Of a DNA stretch of 64,000 bases, positions 1 to 9,186 are shown one piece after another. Positions within the stretch are counted from its first letter, which is position 1, and the number at the start of each line of letters is the position of its first letter. The stretch is taken from positions 1-64,000 of the forward strand of contig JAOLZA010000001.1 in NCBI GenBank assembly GCA_028343615.1, written 5' to 3'. This stretch comes from Verrucomicrobiota bacterium (GTDB lineage: Bacteria; Verrucomicrobiota; Verrucomicrobiia; Limisphaerales; UBA1100). The notes under the pieces are model-generated. The model saw only the letters and a program-made list of their open reading frames with translations, did no database searches and was not told the DNA's origin. The translations under genes and the position numbers were made by a program.

Positions 1-2280
1 CTGTACGGCTTTGACCCCAGGTGCGCCAGTCCCTTGCCCCGTGACGAATGGCGGCACGTTGCCCTTGCCGTTTCCGGGAACATGGTACGCTTTTACATCG
101 ATGGCATTCTGGAGCAGACGATCAATAATAACGGCGAGGAAGTGAGTAAGCTCGGCACCTTGAGAACCCCTGTGTCAACGCCCGTCGATCTGGGTGATCA
201 TGGAAACGGGCGCGGACCTTTCAATGGCGCTCTCGACGAGGTGCGTTTCGAGTCCGTGGCCCGCTCGGCCAACTGGCTGAAGCTCTCTTTCGAGAACCAG
301 AAGCCTTTGCAGTCACTGGTCGGACCACTGGTTCAGGATGGGGACGAGTTCTCGGTCTCAGAGTCCAGCTTGGTCATGAAGGAGGGAGCCTCGATCGCCC
401 TGTCGGCAAAAGCAGGAGGTGCCAGGAAGGTCTACTGGGTTTTGCAGGATGGCGACAAGGAGGAGATTCTCGCCGTCGACCGCTTCAATTATACCTTTGA
501 CGCCGGGCGGGTGAACGAAGACAAAACAGTCGCGTTACAGTTCAAGGCGCTCTTCGCATCCGGCGTGAAAACCCGGACCATCCCAATTGCCATCCGAGAG
601 AGCGTCCCGAATCCCGCTTACACGCTCAAGATTCCCAAAAGGTGGAATGGCAGGGATGATCTGGTGATCTCGCCTTCGATCAGCAACCTAGCGAAGATGA
701 CGTCCAAAGGCGCCAGTGACCTGAACTATTCATGGAAGGTTTCGGGCATGGCCACGATCAGCAAACCCGGCTCCGGTAAGCTGGTATTGAAACGGGCCCA
801 GAGTAGCGGGGACATGACCGTCGAGCTCGCCCTCGACAATGGTGGGGCCGTCGTATCGCGCTCCGTCCGGATCGCAGTGGTCGAACCAAAACAGGATGAC
901 TGGGTGAAACGTATTCCGTCCGCCAAAGAGAAACCAGTCGACCACCAGTTCTACGCTCGCGACGACAAGGGGCAGGGAACGCTTCACTACAGAGGAACGC
1001 TCAAGGAGCCGGCTGATACGGTCTTCCTCAGGCTCTATGCCGGCGACAAGCTAATCGACACCAAGCTCCAGAAGATCGAGGACGATAAGAAATACGCCTT
1101 GGCCGTAAGCTTGCAGGCGGGCCTGATCACCTATCGCACGGAATTCGGCATCAAGCGTGGCGGGTCGGAAACGATTCTGGAAAAGGCAATCGATCTGGCC
1201 TGCGGAGACGTCTTTGTCATTCAGGGCCAGTCCAATGCCGAAGCGTGGACGGACGAACGCATTATCCATCCGTATCGGAGCCCCTGGTTGCGCAGCTTTG
1301 GGACGCCGAGCACAAACAAGGACCGGGCTCGGGACGCGGTCTGGGGCAACGCCTTATCATTCAACGGCGGCCAGAATCATCATCATTTTCAAATTGGCTA
1401 CTGGGGCGTGGAGCTGGGCAAGATGCTCATCGAAACGCACAAGGTTCCCATCTGCATCATCAATGGGGCGCAGGGGGGAACCCGGATTGACCAGCATCAA
1501 CGTAACGAGACGGACCCGACGGATGTGAGCACCATCTACGGCAGGCTGTTGTGGCGCTTGCAACAAGCGAAACTAACGCACGGAGTTCGCGCCGTGCTGT
1601 GGCATCAGGGAGAAAATGATCAGGGCGAGTCCGGGGCCACCGGCACATTTGGCTGGGTGAATTATCAGGACTACTTCATCCGCATGTCGGCAAGCTGGAA
1701 GCAGGATTACCCGAATATCAAACACTACTATACTCACCAGATTTGGCCGGGGGCATGCGGCAGCCGGTCGGTGGAAAACGACCGATTGCGCGAGCGGCAG
1801 CGACAGTTGCCCGAGCAATTCTCCAACCTGAGCGTGATGTCGACTCTCGGCATCCGACCGGGTGGCGGTTGCCATTATTTGGCAGAGGGCTATACGGCAA
1901 TGGCCAAACAGATCTTCCCTCTGGTGAACCAATACAACTACGGCGTGGAATCGAAGAAATCCATCAGCTCGCCGAATATCCAGCGCGCATCCTACACCAG
2001 TGACAAGCGAGACGGAATTAGCCTGGTTTTTGATCAGAACGTGAAATGGGATAACGATGTCACGGGACGGTTTTATCTTGATGGTGTCGCTGAGAAGCCC
2101 ATCGCGGTCGGCGGCACCGACAACATCATCACCTTGAAACTGGCGGGGCCCTCCACCGCGAAGAACGTGTCCTACATCAAAGGTGGCACGTGGAGACAGG
2201 ATCAAGGAATTATATGGGGCTCAAACAACATCGCAGCGCTAACCTTCTGTGAATTTCCAATACGCCTTCTCAAGGATTAA
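1..2280 (+). CDS. LamG-like / sialate O-acetylesterase (SASA) protein, 5' partial
   Basis: The reading frame is open from base 1, so the gene begins upstream of the window; a TTG at 34 is only an internal codon. The first ~80 residues look like the end of a LamG/concanavalin-type module (EWRHVALAVSG, then FYIDG). A linker of about 300 residues resembles Ig-like repeats. The C-terminal half carries a SASA (CE6-like) SGNH esterase domain, with block I in VIQGQSNAEAW and the later WHQGENDQ block. The family removes acetyl groups from sialic acid or other glycans, and the protein is probably secreted, although the signal peptide lies outside the window. It converges with the GDSL hydrolase gene, leaving about 48 bases between stops. 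The esterase call is solid; the substrate is unknown. Confidence 0.85.
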   Translation: MYGFDPRCASPLPRDEWRHVALAVSGNMVRFYIDGILEQTINNNGEEVSKLGTLRTPVSTPVDLGDHGNGRGPFNGALDEVRFESVARSANWLKLSFENQKPLQSLVGPLVQDGDEFSVSESSLVMKEGASIALSAKAGGARKVYWVLQDGDKEEILAVDRFNYTFDAGRVNEDKTVALQFKALFASGVKTRTIPIAIRESVPNPAYTLKIPKRWNGRDDLVISPSISNLAKMTSKGASDLNYSWKVSGMATISKPGSGKLVLKRAQSSGDMTVELALDNGGAVVSRSVRIAVVEPKQDDWVKRIPSAKEKPVDHQFYARDDKGQGTLHYRGTLKEPADTVFLRLYAGDKLIDTKLQKIEDDKKYALAVSLQAGLITYRTEFGIKRGGSETILEKAIDLACGDVFVIQGQSNAEAWTDERIIHPYRSPWLRSFGTPSTNKDRARDAVWGNALSFNGGQNHHHFQIGYWGVELGKMLIETHKVPICIINGAQGGTRIDQHQRNETDPTDVSTIYGRLLWRLQQAKLTHGVRAVLWHQGENDQGESGATGTFGWVNYQDYFIRMSASWKQDYPNIKHYYTHQIWPGACGSRSVENDRLRERQRQLPEQFSNLSVMSTLGIRPGGGCHYLAEGYTAMAKQIFPLVNQYNYGVESKKSISSPNIQRASYTSDKRDGISLVFDQNVKWDNDVTGRFYLDGVAEKPIAVGGTDNIITLKLAGPSTAKNVSYIKGGTWRQDQGIIWGSNNIAALTFCEFPIRLLKD

Positions 2281-2294
2281 ACTTTAGGGTCCTT

Positions 2295-2337
2295 GCACGG
2301 AATCTCGTGCGCCCTTCGATTCATAGTTTTATTTTTT
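2295..2337 (+). terminator. Possible weak terminator hairpin
   Basis: A 5-bp stem (GCACG at 2295-2299 with CGTGC at 2306-2310, loop of 6) lies just after the SASA stop. A T-rich stretch from 2327 follows, but about 16 bases beyond the stem, which is far for an intrinsic terminator. Its position between convergent genes is the main support. Confidence 0.25.
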
Positions 2338-3075
2338 ACCCATCAACCGTTTCAGAGTCGGCACTATGGCCTCGGCCCAAATCTCGTGGCCCTTGGTACT
2401 GGGATGCGTAGTATCCGGCATCATCTCCTTGGACAGCTGACCCTTGTCATCGAGAAACTTCGGACCGATGTCCACATAGCTAACATTCGGGATGCTCTCA
2501 AGTAGCTTGGGCAGGTAGGAATTGAGCTCGATGATCTCCCTGCGATGCGGATGCACTAGCTCGCGGCGGCGTGGAAACACTGCCACCACTAGAATCTTCA
2601 TCTCCGGATACATCTCATTGAGCTTCTTGGCTATCGCCTGCACGCCATCAGCCGCCTGCCGAGGATGATCGCTTCCCCAACAAATGTTATTCGTGCCGAT
2701 CATCAACGAAGCCGCCTTCGGCGCCGTCTTCAACTTGGGCAAATGATCCAGTCGCCACAGCACGTGGTTGGTACGGTCACCGCCGAATCCAAGGTTCAGC
2801 GCGTTCAACGGCGCGAAGTTTTTTTGCCAAACCGACTCACCCGGACCGCCCTTATCGAAATTTTGTGTGATTGAATCGCCAACCATCAGCAGCTCCACTT
2901 TTGTCTCCTTCTTGGGATCATTCGCTGCTTCAATCACCGCCATCTTCTCCGCATGACGCGTCATCCACCACGAAGCCAATCGCACCTGCGACGAAGTAGA
3001 TGGATGCGGTTTATCCGCGGAAAGAGCCGACAGCACTGTGGGAAACACAAGCAAGATAAAGGGGATGCATCTCAT
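2329..3075 (-). CDS. Secreted GDSL/SGNH-family hydrolase
   Basis: A 248-residue SGNH hydrolase resembling the PAF-acetylhydrolase beta/gamma-like group. The ATG at 3075 is chosen because the protein then starts with a signal peptide (MRCIPFILLVFP, ending near LSA). A longer open frame to 3285 runs through the tRNA-Gly gene and cannot be coding. The four SGNH blocks are visible: VGDSITQ (Ser nucleophile), GFGGDRT (Gly), MIGTNN (Asn), and DTTHPSTKGHEIW near the C-terminus with the catalytic Asp and His. The likely role is periplasmic or extracellular ester hydrolysis on a glycan or lipid; the substrate cannot be told. It may belong with the neighbouring SASA esterase functionally, though it is transcribed toward it. 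Confidence 0.85.
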   Translation of the reverse strand: MRCIPFILLVFPTVLSALSADKPHPSTSSQVRLASWWMTRHAEKMAVIEAANDPKKETKVELLMVGDSITQNFDKGGPGESVWQKNFAPLNALNLGFGGDRTNHVLWRLDHLPKLKTAPKAASLMIGTNNICWGSDHPRQAADGVQAIAKKLNEMYPEMKILVVAVFPRRRELVHPHRREIIELNSYLPKLLESIPNVSYVDIGPKFLDDKGQLSKEMMPDTTHPSTKGHEIWAEAIVPTLKRLMGKK

Positions 3076-3168
3076 AACGCGGCAAACTATATCACCAAAA
3101 TCACCCTGCGCAAGAAACGTAAGCCAAAGACCATTCAGGTCGTAAAGGTAAATCAATGAAATAAGCAA

Positions 3169-3242
3169 TGGAGCGGGTGATGGGAATCGAACCCACGTCT
3201 CAAGCTTGGGAAGCTCACGTACTACCATTGTACGACACCCGC
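3169..3242 (-). tRNA. tRNA-Gly (anticodon CCC)
   Basis: The minus strand folds into a full cloverleaf. The acceptor stem is GCGGGTG with CACCCGC, the D-stem GTAC/GTAC, and the anticodon stem TGAGC/GCTTG with loop TTCCCAA, giving anticodon CCC. The T-stem is GTGGG/CCCAT with loop TTCGATT, and the discriminator base is T. The 3' CCA is encoded in the DNA (3169-3171 read on the minus strand). It lies between pfkB and the GDSL hydrolase gene, on their strand, 47 bases after the pfkB stop. Confidence 0.96.
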
Positions 3243-3289
3243 GTTTGGAAGAGAGAATTCTGGCAGGGATATCAAATGATGGCAACCCC

Positions 3290-4189
3290 TCACCAACTCG
3301 CCATTTTAGTAAGTTCGCGAACTCGTTTGGTAATATCCTTCTTCATAATCTTGGTTGTTTTCTTCAGGCCAAAATCCTCACAACAAAAGCTGGCGGTGAC
3401 GCTGCCGTGTATGATTCCTTCACGCAGATTGCTCTCCAAGCTGCCTTTTTGACTGGCCAAATATCCCATCATTCCCCCAATAAAACTGTCTCCCGCTCCA
3501 GTAGGGTCCACTACTTTTCTAAGCGGATATGCCGGGGCGATAAAGAAACCCTTAGGACCGGACAAAATAGAACCATGCTCCCCCTTTTTCACGATCACAT
3601 ATTTCGGCCCGAGTTTGTGGATGCGTGGAATAGCAGCAACCACATTGTCTTCTTCCACCAGTTGGGAGGCTTCACTGTCGTTAAGCACGAGGCAATCGAG
3701 GCGCGGTAGCAGCTTGAGCAGGGAGGCGCGGGCGATGTTGAGCCAGAGATCCATGGTGTCGGCCACCACAAATTTTGGACGGTGCATTTGGTCGAGCACA
3801 TTTGCTTGCAAATCGGGCACGCAATTTGCGAGCAACACGTAGGGCAGGCGTGTTTGGGCAGTGGTTAGGGTGGGAGAAAAATCCTCAATGACCCCAAGCA
3901 CAGTGTCGAGCGTACGACGGTTGTTCATATTCAGCTCGTACTCGCCGGACCAGTGAAAAGTTTGCCCGCTGAGCTGTTGCAAGCCGTCGAGATTGAGACC
4001 GTGCTTGCGGTAGAGGTTTATATATTTGCGAGGGAAATCATCGCCGACTGCGCCGATGAGATCGGGCTTGGTGAAAAAACTCGCAGCAACGGCGGCGTGG
4101 CTGGCGGATCCGCCAAGCAAGCGTGGGTTTTCCGCGTGCGGGGTTTTGATGGAATCGAGGGCGGTGGTGCCGACTACTAATAAGCTCAT
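3290..4189 (-). CDS. PfkB-family carbohydrate kinase
   Basis: A 299-residue sugar or nucleoside kinase of the ribokinase/PfkB superfamily. It starts MSLLVVGTTALDSI, with an early substrate-binding stretch GGSASHAAVAASFF and GDDFP. The C-terminal signature VDPTGAGDSFIGG carries the catalytic Asp and the anion hole. The ATG at 4189 overlaps the thiE stop codon as ATGA, which fits translational coupling and fixes the start; an upstream extension to 4282 would overlap thiE. It is the last gene of the aroQ-accBC-thiE operon. The substrate is not evident. A ThiE neighbour could hint at a thiamine-precursor kinase, but the sequence resembles general PfkB sugar kinases more than ThiD or ThiM. Confidence 0.85.
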   Translation of the reverse strand: MSLLVVGTTALDSIKTPHAENPRLLGGSASHAAVAASFFTKPDLIGAVGDDFPRKYINLYRKHGLNLDGLQQLSGQTFHWSGEYELNMNNRRTLDTVLGVIEDFSPTLTTAQTRLPYVLLANCVPDLQANVLDQMHRPKFVVADTMDLWLNIARASLLKLLPRLDCLVLNDSEASQLVEEDNVVAAIPRIHKLGPKYVIVKKGEHGSILSGPKGFFIAPAYPLRKVVDPTGAGDSFIGGMMGYLASQKGSLESNLREGIIHGSVTASFCCEDFGLKKTTKIMKKDITKRVRELTKMASW

Positions 4190-4833
4190 GATTTTTGCAA
4201 AGGCACAGAGGCTAGATGTTTGTGGAATTGCTGGCAAGCGCGGGCAACATCTGGCGCATTCAAAATTGCGGAGACTACGCAAATGCGGCGCGCCCCGGCT
4301 TCGAGAACTGAATCGACATTCTCAAGCGTGATGCCACCAATGGCAAACCATGGACGGACCACATTCGCGGCGGCCCAGCGGACATAGTCTAGTGTGACGC
4401 CCGGTCGCCCAAGCTTGGTGGGCGTTGGAAAAATAGGGCCAATCGCAAGGTAGGCGGCATTGGTGGCCATCGCGCGAATGGCTTGTTCGGGGGCGTGGGT
4501 GCTGAGGCCAAGGGTCGGTTGATGGCTCGCCGCTTGCCTCTCCTCGCTCGACTCAAAGTAATCTTCCTGACCGAGATGGCATATTTCAGCGCCCAAGTCG
4601 CAGGCGAGTTGCCAGTGGTCATTGACGACAAGGTGGATACCAGCAGCGCGCGTGATGGGAAGCAGCGTTTCGGCCGTTTGTCGGATTTTTTCTTCAGGCC
4701 AGTCTTTGGCCCGAAGTTGGATGAGGTCGGCGCCACCATCGCAGAGTTGTTGAGTGAGATCTGCAGGGGTGCGGCCGTGCAAATAGGCACTGTCGACGAA
4801 GGCGTAAAGGCGACAGTCTGTGAGGGGTTTCAC
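4186..4833 (-). CDS. thiE: Thiamine-phosphate synthase
   Basis: ThiE joins the HMP-pyrophosphate and thiazole-phosphate moieties to make thiamine phosphate. The 215-residue TIM barrel shows the family's motifs in order: DLIQLRAKD near residue 40, VVNDHWQLA, CHLGQEDY, GLSTHA, YLAIGPIFPTPTK (pyrophosphate loop), GRPG and WFAIGGI. The start codon is GTG, 14 bases after the accC stop. No TPP riboswitch is apparent because the gene sits inside the accBC operon. Length is normal for the family. Confidence 0.93.
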   Translation of the reverse strand: MKPLTDCRLYAFVDSAYLHGRTPADLTQQLCDGGADLIQLRAKDWPEEKIRQTAETLLPITRAAGIHLVVNDHWQLACDLGAEICHLGQEDYFESSEERQAASHQPTLGLSTHAPEQAIRAMATNAAYLAIGPIFPTPTKLGRPGVTLDYVRWAAANVVRPWFAIGGITLENVDSVLEAGARRICVVSAILNAPDVARACQQFHKHLASVPLQKS

Positions 4834-4847
4834 GAGATGTGCCAGTT

Positions 4848-6224
4848 TTAGGCGTCCCGCTCGATCATCTCGCGGCGGTTGGCGAGGAGGTTTTCGATGA
4901 AATTTGTGGCGTACTTGCCACGGCGGAAATTGGGGTCGCGCATCACGGCTTGTTCAAAGGGGATGGTGGTCTTCACGCCGGTGATCATATATTCGCCCAG
5001 CGCTCGGCTCATGCGGGCAATGGCCTCGCGGCGGTCTTTGCCGGTGGTGATGAGCTTGGCGATCATCGAATCATACGTGGGCGGGATGGTGTAGCCAGCG
5101 TACACGTGGCTGTCGATGCGCACGCCGCGTCCACCGGGGGCGTAGTACATTTTTACGCGACCGGGCGACGGCGCGAAATCAGCAAATGGATTTTCGGCAT
5201 TGATGCGGCATTCAATCGCATGACCGCTGAAGGTGACTTCGTCCTGCGTAAGTCGCAGCGGCTCGCCCATGGCTATAAGGATTTGCTGCTTCACGAGGTC
5301 CACTCCAGTAACTTCCTCGGTGATAGGATGCTCCACCTGGATGCGCTTGTTTACTTCCAGAAAATAATAATTACCCTTTGCGTCTGCCACAAACTCCACT
5401 GTGCCAGCGTTGATATAATTAGCCTCGCGGCAAATACGTAGCGCAGCTTCACCCATTTCTTTGCGCAACTCGGGCAAATCAGACATCAACGGCGAAGGAG
5501 ATTCCTCGATGAGCTTTTGGTTGCGACGTTGGATGGAGCAATCCCGTTCGCCGAGGTGGATGATATTGCCCTTCGTGTCACCCAAGATTTGAAACTCAAT
5601 GTGCCGTGGGTTCTCTATGAATTTTTCTATGTAAACTCCGCTATTCCCAAACGCCACCTCCGCCTCGCTTCGCGCGGTATGGTAGCCTTTCAACAATGAA
5701 ACTTCATTGTGCGCCACGCGCAAACCGCGACCGCCGCCGCCCGCCACGGCTTTGATCATTACGGGGTAACCAATCTCTTTGGCAATGCGCCGGGCACTGG
5801 TCTCATCTTCCACCATTCCGTCGCTTCCAGGCGGCACCGCCACACCAGCGCGTTCGGCCAATTCACGGCTAGTTTGCTTGTCGCCAAACGCATTCATCAC
5901 CGTTGAGCCCGGGCCGATGAATGCGATGTTGCAACTCTCGCACACCTCTGCAAAGCGTGCGTCCTCTGACAGAAACCCATACCCTGGGTGGATCGCATCC
6001 ACGTCAGCAATCTCCGCCGCGCCGATGATGCGATCGCGTTTAAGATAACTTTCGTTGCTCGGCGCCGGCCCGATGCAAATCGCTTCGTCGGCCATTTGCA
6101 CATGCATTGAGTTCGCGTCCACCTCCGAGTACACCGCCACCGTACGAATATCCAACTCACGGCACGTGCGCATGATCCGCACGGCAATTTCACCGCGATT
6201 AGCTACGAGAATTTTTTCAAACAT
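4848..6224 (-). CDS. accC: Acetyl-CoA carboxylase, biotin carboxylase subunit
   Basis: The biotin carboxylase of acetyl-CoA carboxylase carboxylates biotin on AccB with ATP and bicarbonate, the first committed step of fatty-acid synthesis. At 458 residues it has normal length. It begins [16 protein letters not shown], has the ATP-grasp glycine loop [11 protein letters not shown], the HIEFQILGD stretch, [22 protein letters not shown] with metal-binding and catalytic residues, and the C-terminal domain with [11 protein letters not shown]. It lies 39 bases after accB, the usual order. Confidence 0.96.
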   Translation of the reverse strand: MFEKILVANRGEIAVRIMRTCRELDIRTVAVYSEVDANSMHVQMADEAICIGPAPSNESYLKRDRIIGAAEIADVDAIHPGYGFLSEDARFAEVCESCNIAFIGPGSTVMNAFGDKQTSRELAERAGVAVPPGSDGMVEDETSARRIAKEIGYPVMIKAVAGGGGRGLRVAHNEVSLLKGYHTARSEAEVAFGNSGVYIEKFIENPRHIEFQILGDTKGNIIHLGERDCSIQRRNQKLIEESPSPLMSDLPELRKEMGEAALRICREANYINAGTVEFVADAKGNYYFLEVNKRIQVEHPITEEVTGVDLVKQQILIAMGEPLRLTQDEVTFSGHAIECRINAENPFADFAPSPGRVKMYYAPGGRGVRIDSHVYAGYTIPPTYDSMIAKLITTGKDRREAIARMSRALGEYMITGVKTTIPFEQAVMRDPNFRRGKYATNFIENLLANRREMIERDA

Positions 6225-6263
6225 AGTTTAACAAGAAATAGAAATGGTGTCCCGAAGCTTATC

Positions 6264-6737
6264 TTAGCTCGGATCAATCCGGAACAATGCCTGCCCATAT
6301 TCCACTGGCTTGCCTTCTTCCATCAACACTTCGATGATAGTTCCCTTCACTTCGGCCTTAATTTCGTTCATCACCTTCATTGCCTCGACGATGCACACCA
6401 CCGTGTCTGCACCCACCTTCGCACCTACTTCCACAAACGGCTCGGCATCCGGGGAAGGCTTGCGATAAAACGTACCGATCATTGGCGATTTCACTTCCGT
6501 ACCTTCAGGGGCAGGGGCAGGGGCAGCGGGAGCAAGGGCGGCGGGAGCAAGGGCGGCGGGAGCGGCGGCGGGCAATACCATCGGCGCTTCCTGCATAACC
6601 ATTGCTTCGCCTTTGCGCGGCTTGCCAACAGCATCGCGTTTGAGTTTAATTTTGAAGTCGCCCTCTTCCATCTCGAATTCCGAGAGGGCATTTCTCTTCA
6701 TCAGGTCGACAATGCTTTTGATATCCTTGAGATCCAT
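6264..6737 (-). CDS. accB: Acetyl-CoA carboxylase, biotin carboxyl carrier protein
   Basis: BCCP of acetyl-CoA carboxylase, 157 residues from the ATG at 6737 (MDLKDIKSIVDLMKRN, the typical BCCP N-terminus). The frame stays open upstream to 6878, but that extension looks non-coding. The N-terminal helix is followed by an Ala-Pro linker (PAAAPAALAPAALAP) encoded by a small tandem DNA repeat. The C-terminal biotinyl domain has the EAMKVMNEI motif, whose lysine is biotinylated, preceded by SPMIGTFYRKPSPDA. It is directly upstream of accC and downstream of aroQ, an order also known in Bacillus. Confidence 0.95.
   Translation of the reverse strand: MDLKDIKSIVDLMKRNALSEFEMEEGDFKIKLKRDAVGKPRKGEAMVMQEAPMVLPAAAPAALAPAALAPAAPAPAPEGTEVKSPMIGTFYRKPSPDAEPFVEVGAKVGADTVVCIVEAMKVMNEIKAEVKGTIIEVLMEEGKPVEYGQALFRIDPS
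6506..6572 (-). repeat. Low-complexity tandem repeat inside accB
   Basis: Two to three imperfect copies of a 15-base unit of the type GCGGGAGCAAGGGCG, preceded by three GGGGCA-type units on the plus strand. In the coding frame it gives the PAALA/PAAP linker of BCCP. Its length is expected to vary by slippage in multiples of 15 without breaking the frame. Confidence 0.7.
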
Positions 6738-6935
6738 AATGGAAAATCCGCCGTGAAAGTTCAGCCGCGCATTCGGGCAAGCACGATGCCTGAACGTTGA
6801 CTTTTCTGTAATCGATTGAGGTTGGTCGCCATCACGTAAACAGCACCGCCACCCTGCCAAAACTGGCCTAATCGTCAAGCCATGAATGTTGGCAATTCAA
6901 GACGATACGCGATTTAACTCGCTTCAATCGGATTA

Positions 6936-7367
6936 TTAGTCCATCTTTAATGATAAAGCCGCTTCTAAACCCAGAACATATGAAGTGGGGCCGAAGCCAC
7001 AAATTTGCCCTTCACACACAGGGGCGATGAGGGAGTTGTGCCGAAACTCCTCGCGCGCGTGGATGTTAGAGAGATGAATTTCAATCACCGGCACGTCGCT
7101 GGCGGCAATGGAATCGCGTAGCGCAACGCTAGTGTGCGTGTACCCGGCGGCGTTTATTACCGCGGCGTCCACCGAGCTGGCAGCATCTTGAATCCACGTG
7201 ACCAATTCGCCTTCGTCATTGGTTTGGCGAAACTCAATCTCGGCGCGCCCTTCCGCTTGCACGCGCACGGCGGACTCAATGTCCGCCAGCGTGGTAGTGC
7301 CGTACACTTCTGGCTGCCGCTGCCCGAGCAGGTTCAGGTTTGGGCCGTTGAGGAACAGTATCTTCAC
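6936..7367 (-). CDS. aroQ: 3-dehydroquinate dehydratase, type II
   Basis: The type II (dodecameric) dehydroquinase converts 3-dehydroquinate to 3-dehydroshikimate in the shikimate pathway. At 143 residues it has normal length. Motifs are FLNGPNLNLLGQR at the N-terminus, PEVYG with the catalytic tyrosine, INAAGYTHTSVALRD, and VIEIHLSNIHAREEFRHNS with the catalytic histidine. The in-frame start is GTG at 7367; an ATG two bases upstream is out of frame. No clear Shine-Dalgarno is seen. It follows the holB-like gene by 29 bases and precedes accB by about 200. The partner gene aroB is elsewhere in this window (44453-45553). Confidence 0.95.
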   Translation of the reverse strand: MKILFLNGPNLNLLGQRQPEVYGTTTLADIESAVRVQAEGRAEIEFRQTNDEGELVTWIQDAASSVDAAVINAAGYTHTSVALRDSIAASDVPVIEIHLSNIHAREEFRHNSLIAPVCEGQICGFGPTSYVLGLEAALSLKMD

Positions 7368-7396
7368 ATGGGAAAACTAACGGCTGCGCGCACGGC

Positions 7397-8455
7397 TCAC
7401 AACTTCAATTTCAACAAACCTGTTTCCAACGCTACCAGTTCCTGCACGTTGGTGTGCAGCGTGCGCTGGGTTTGTTCCATCAAACGCAGGTTGGCCGCTG
7501 CGTCGGCGGGCGACAATCGGCCCGCCACAGCTTCCACCGTGTAATCTAGATTGGGAAACAACGCCAGTTCGCTGTTCACACCCACACTGTGCAGCCACAC
7601 ATCACGCAGCCAACCCTGCAACGCGTCGAGATAGCCCGCACGCCGCAGCCGATACTCCGCACTGGCAGCAGCTTTGTATTCGTTCTCCCATTGCTCGCGC
7701 AGTTCAGGGTCGGCCTCATCATAATCATGCAGCGGCGAAGATTCCTCCACTTCGGTTTCGATGACTGACTTCATTTCCTCCAACCGCGCCATCAACGTGC
7801 CCAACAACCGATACCGCCCGAAACAATCCTTTTTGCCTTCCGCCGCCATTCGGGCGAACTCGCCTAGCCACGCCAGCTCCTCCTCCCCAAAGCGCGCCCG
7901 ACCATCGCCCGCGAAGGTGAGTCGAAGGCAGCGCGAGTGGATGGTGTCAAGCAACCGCTCCGGCTCGGTGGAAAGCAAAATAAACACCATGCGCTCCGGC
8001 GGTTCTTCCAGCGACTTGAGCAACGAATTGGCCGCGTTCACATTCATGCGATCTGCCGCCACTAGTAGCCCCACTTTATAAAGACCCTCGGTGGCTTTGT
8101 TGTTTACCAAATCGTGCAACACGCGCGGCGGACTTCCGGTGCGGCGCACCATTTGTTCAATCTTGATTTGCCGGAGCTTGGACTCGGGCCGGATGACCAT
8201 CACGTCCGGATGATTCACCTGAGCAATCCGACGGCAACTTGCGCAGGCACCACAAGCATCCAGCGGCGTACCATCGGGCGCAGCTTGCGGCGGTTCCTGA
8301 CAATTAAGCGTCTGTGCCAACGCTATCCCCAGCGCCTCCAGCTCTGCTAAATCCGTGCCGGTGAACAGATACGCGTGCCCCAACCTCCCCTGTTCCAAAC
8401 TCCGCTGCAGCAAAGCCACCACATTTTCCTGTGTTAAAAATTCCGCCAATCCCAT
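7397..8455 (-). CDS. holB: DNA polymerase III delta' subunit (clamp loader)
   Basis: A 352-residue AAA+ clamp-loader protein that helps load the beta clamp. The N-terminus (LLQRSLEQGRLGHAYLFTG) matches delta'/gamma-type proteins, but the P-loop GKT is absent (TGTDLAELEALG), which is typical of delta'. The zinc module is present (LNCQ, then CGACASCRRIAQ followed by NHPDV), as are the sensor-like stretch NAANSLLKSLEEPP and the SRC motif (HSRCLRL). The ATG at 8455 is preferred over an upstream GTG at 8494 because homology begins there. It is the first gene of the aroQ-accBC operon. A DnaX paralogue would have GKT and be longer. Confidence 0.85.
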   Translation of the reverse strand: MGLAEFLTQENVVALLQRSLEQGRLGHAYLFTGTDLAELEALGIALAQTLNCQEPPQAAPDGTPLDACGACASCRRIAQVNHPDVMVIRPESKLRQIKIEQMVRRTGSPPRVLHDLVNNKATEGLYKVGLLVAADRMNVNAANSLLKSLEEPPERMVFILLSTEPERLLDTIHSRCLRLTFAGDGRARFGEEELAWLGEFARMAAEGKKDCFGRYRLLGTLMARLEEMKSVIETEVEESSPLHDYDEADPELREQWENEYKAAASAEYRLRRAGYLDALQGWLRDVWLHSVGVNSELALFPNLDYTVEAVAGRLSPADAAANLRLMEQTQRTLHTNVQELVALETGLLKLKL

Positions 8456-8677
8456 TCCGCAGACTAGCCGCCCCAGTGCGACGCGTCCAGTCACCAGCGT
8501 GATTGTTGAAAACCTTTGAATAACCCAGAATAAAATCCTCTTTCACTAAGGAAATTTCAACGCAAAATGAATCTGATTAAGGTGCCCGAAGGCTTATTTT
8601 ACGAGGCCCATTGACTTTTCTGGGTTTCGAACGTATATCTTAGCAGTGCCTCGGCCCACCTGTTGTCTGAATGTCTG

Positions 8678-9172
8678 ATGAAATTGCTTGGGGAAATGCT
8701 GGTGTGTATGCTTCTGGCTGGTTGCAGTCAGGAATCGCTGGAGTTTGCCCAACGGGACATAACTCCCGTGCCCAAGCCGCCGGCACTGGAACCCGAAGAA
8801 GCCACTCTCCCCGAGCCCTCCGCCAAGGGCACCAAGCCTCCCAAGGTTCAGCCCCTGCCGACCACTGTTGAAAACCCTGAAGAGGGACTGCCGAAAGTAG
8901 AGCCCACGCCACCAGAAACTGAGCCCGCTAAGCCGGAATTGACGCCCGAAGAAATCAAGGCGCGCAAACTCATTAGCGATGATCCGGAGGAAAATTTGGA
9001 AGTGCTCAATCAAGCCCTCGACGCTTGGTTGGCAACGCACGAGGAGTTACCCGAAAAAATTGCTGACCTCGTGATCAGCGATCACCTTCCTATGCTGCCG
9101 ATGGCTCCCGTGGGGCAACGCTTCGAAATCGACCAGATCACCAAGCGCGTCGTGCTGGTGGCGAATAATTAA
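8678..9172 (+). CDS. Pro/Glu-rich putative lipoprotein
   Basis: A 164-residue protein with a lipoprotein signal peptide from the ATG at 8678 (MKLLGEMLVCMLLAGC, Cys as lipidation site). A Pro/Glu-rich spacer of about 65 residues follows, suited to spanning the periplasm. The C-terminal ~60 residues (LNQALDAWLATHEELPEKIADLV, with LPMLPMAPVGQRFEID) form a compact segment. This resembles the short lysine/proline segment near the end of pseudopilin-like verrucomicrobial proteins, in which a 'how far along a sequence' helix is followed by LPxLPxAPxGxxF. No function can be assigned. It is a single gene between two minus-strand blocks. Confidence 0.7.
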   Translation: MKLLGEMLVCMLLAGCSQESLEFAQRDITPVPKPPALEPEEATLPEPSAKGTKPPKVQPLPTTVENPEEGLPKVEPTPPETEPAKPELTPEEIKARKLISDDPEENLEVLNQALDAWLATHEELPEKIADLVISDHLPMLPMAPVGQRFEIDQITKRVVLVANN

Positions 9173-9186
9173 CCCACTTCTTTTCG

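Noticed and set aside
4186..4833. TPP riboswitch for thiE
   Set aside because: The gene begins 14 bases after accC; no room for the element and no THI-box sequence seen.
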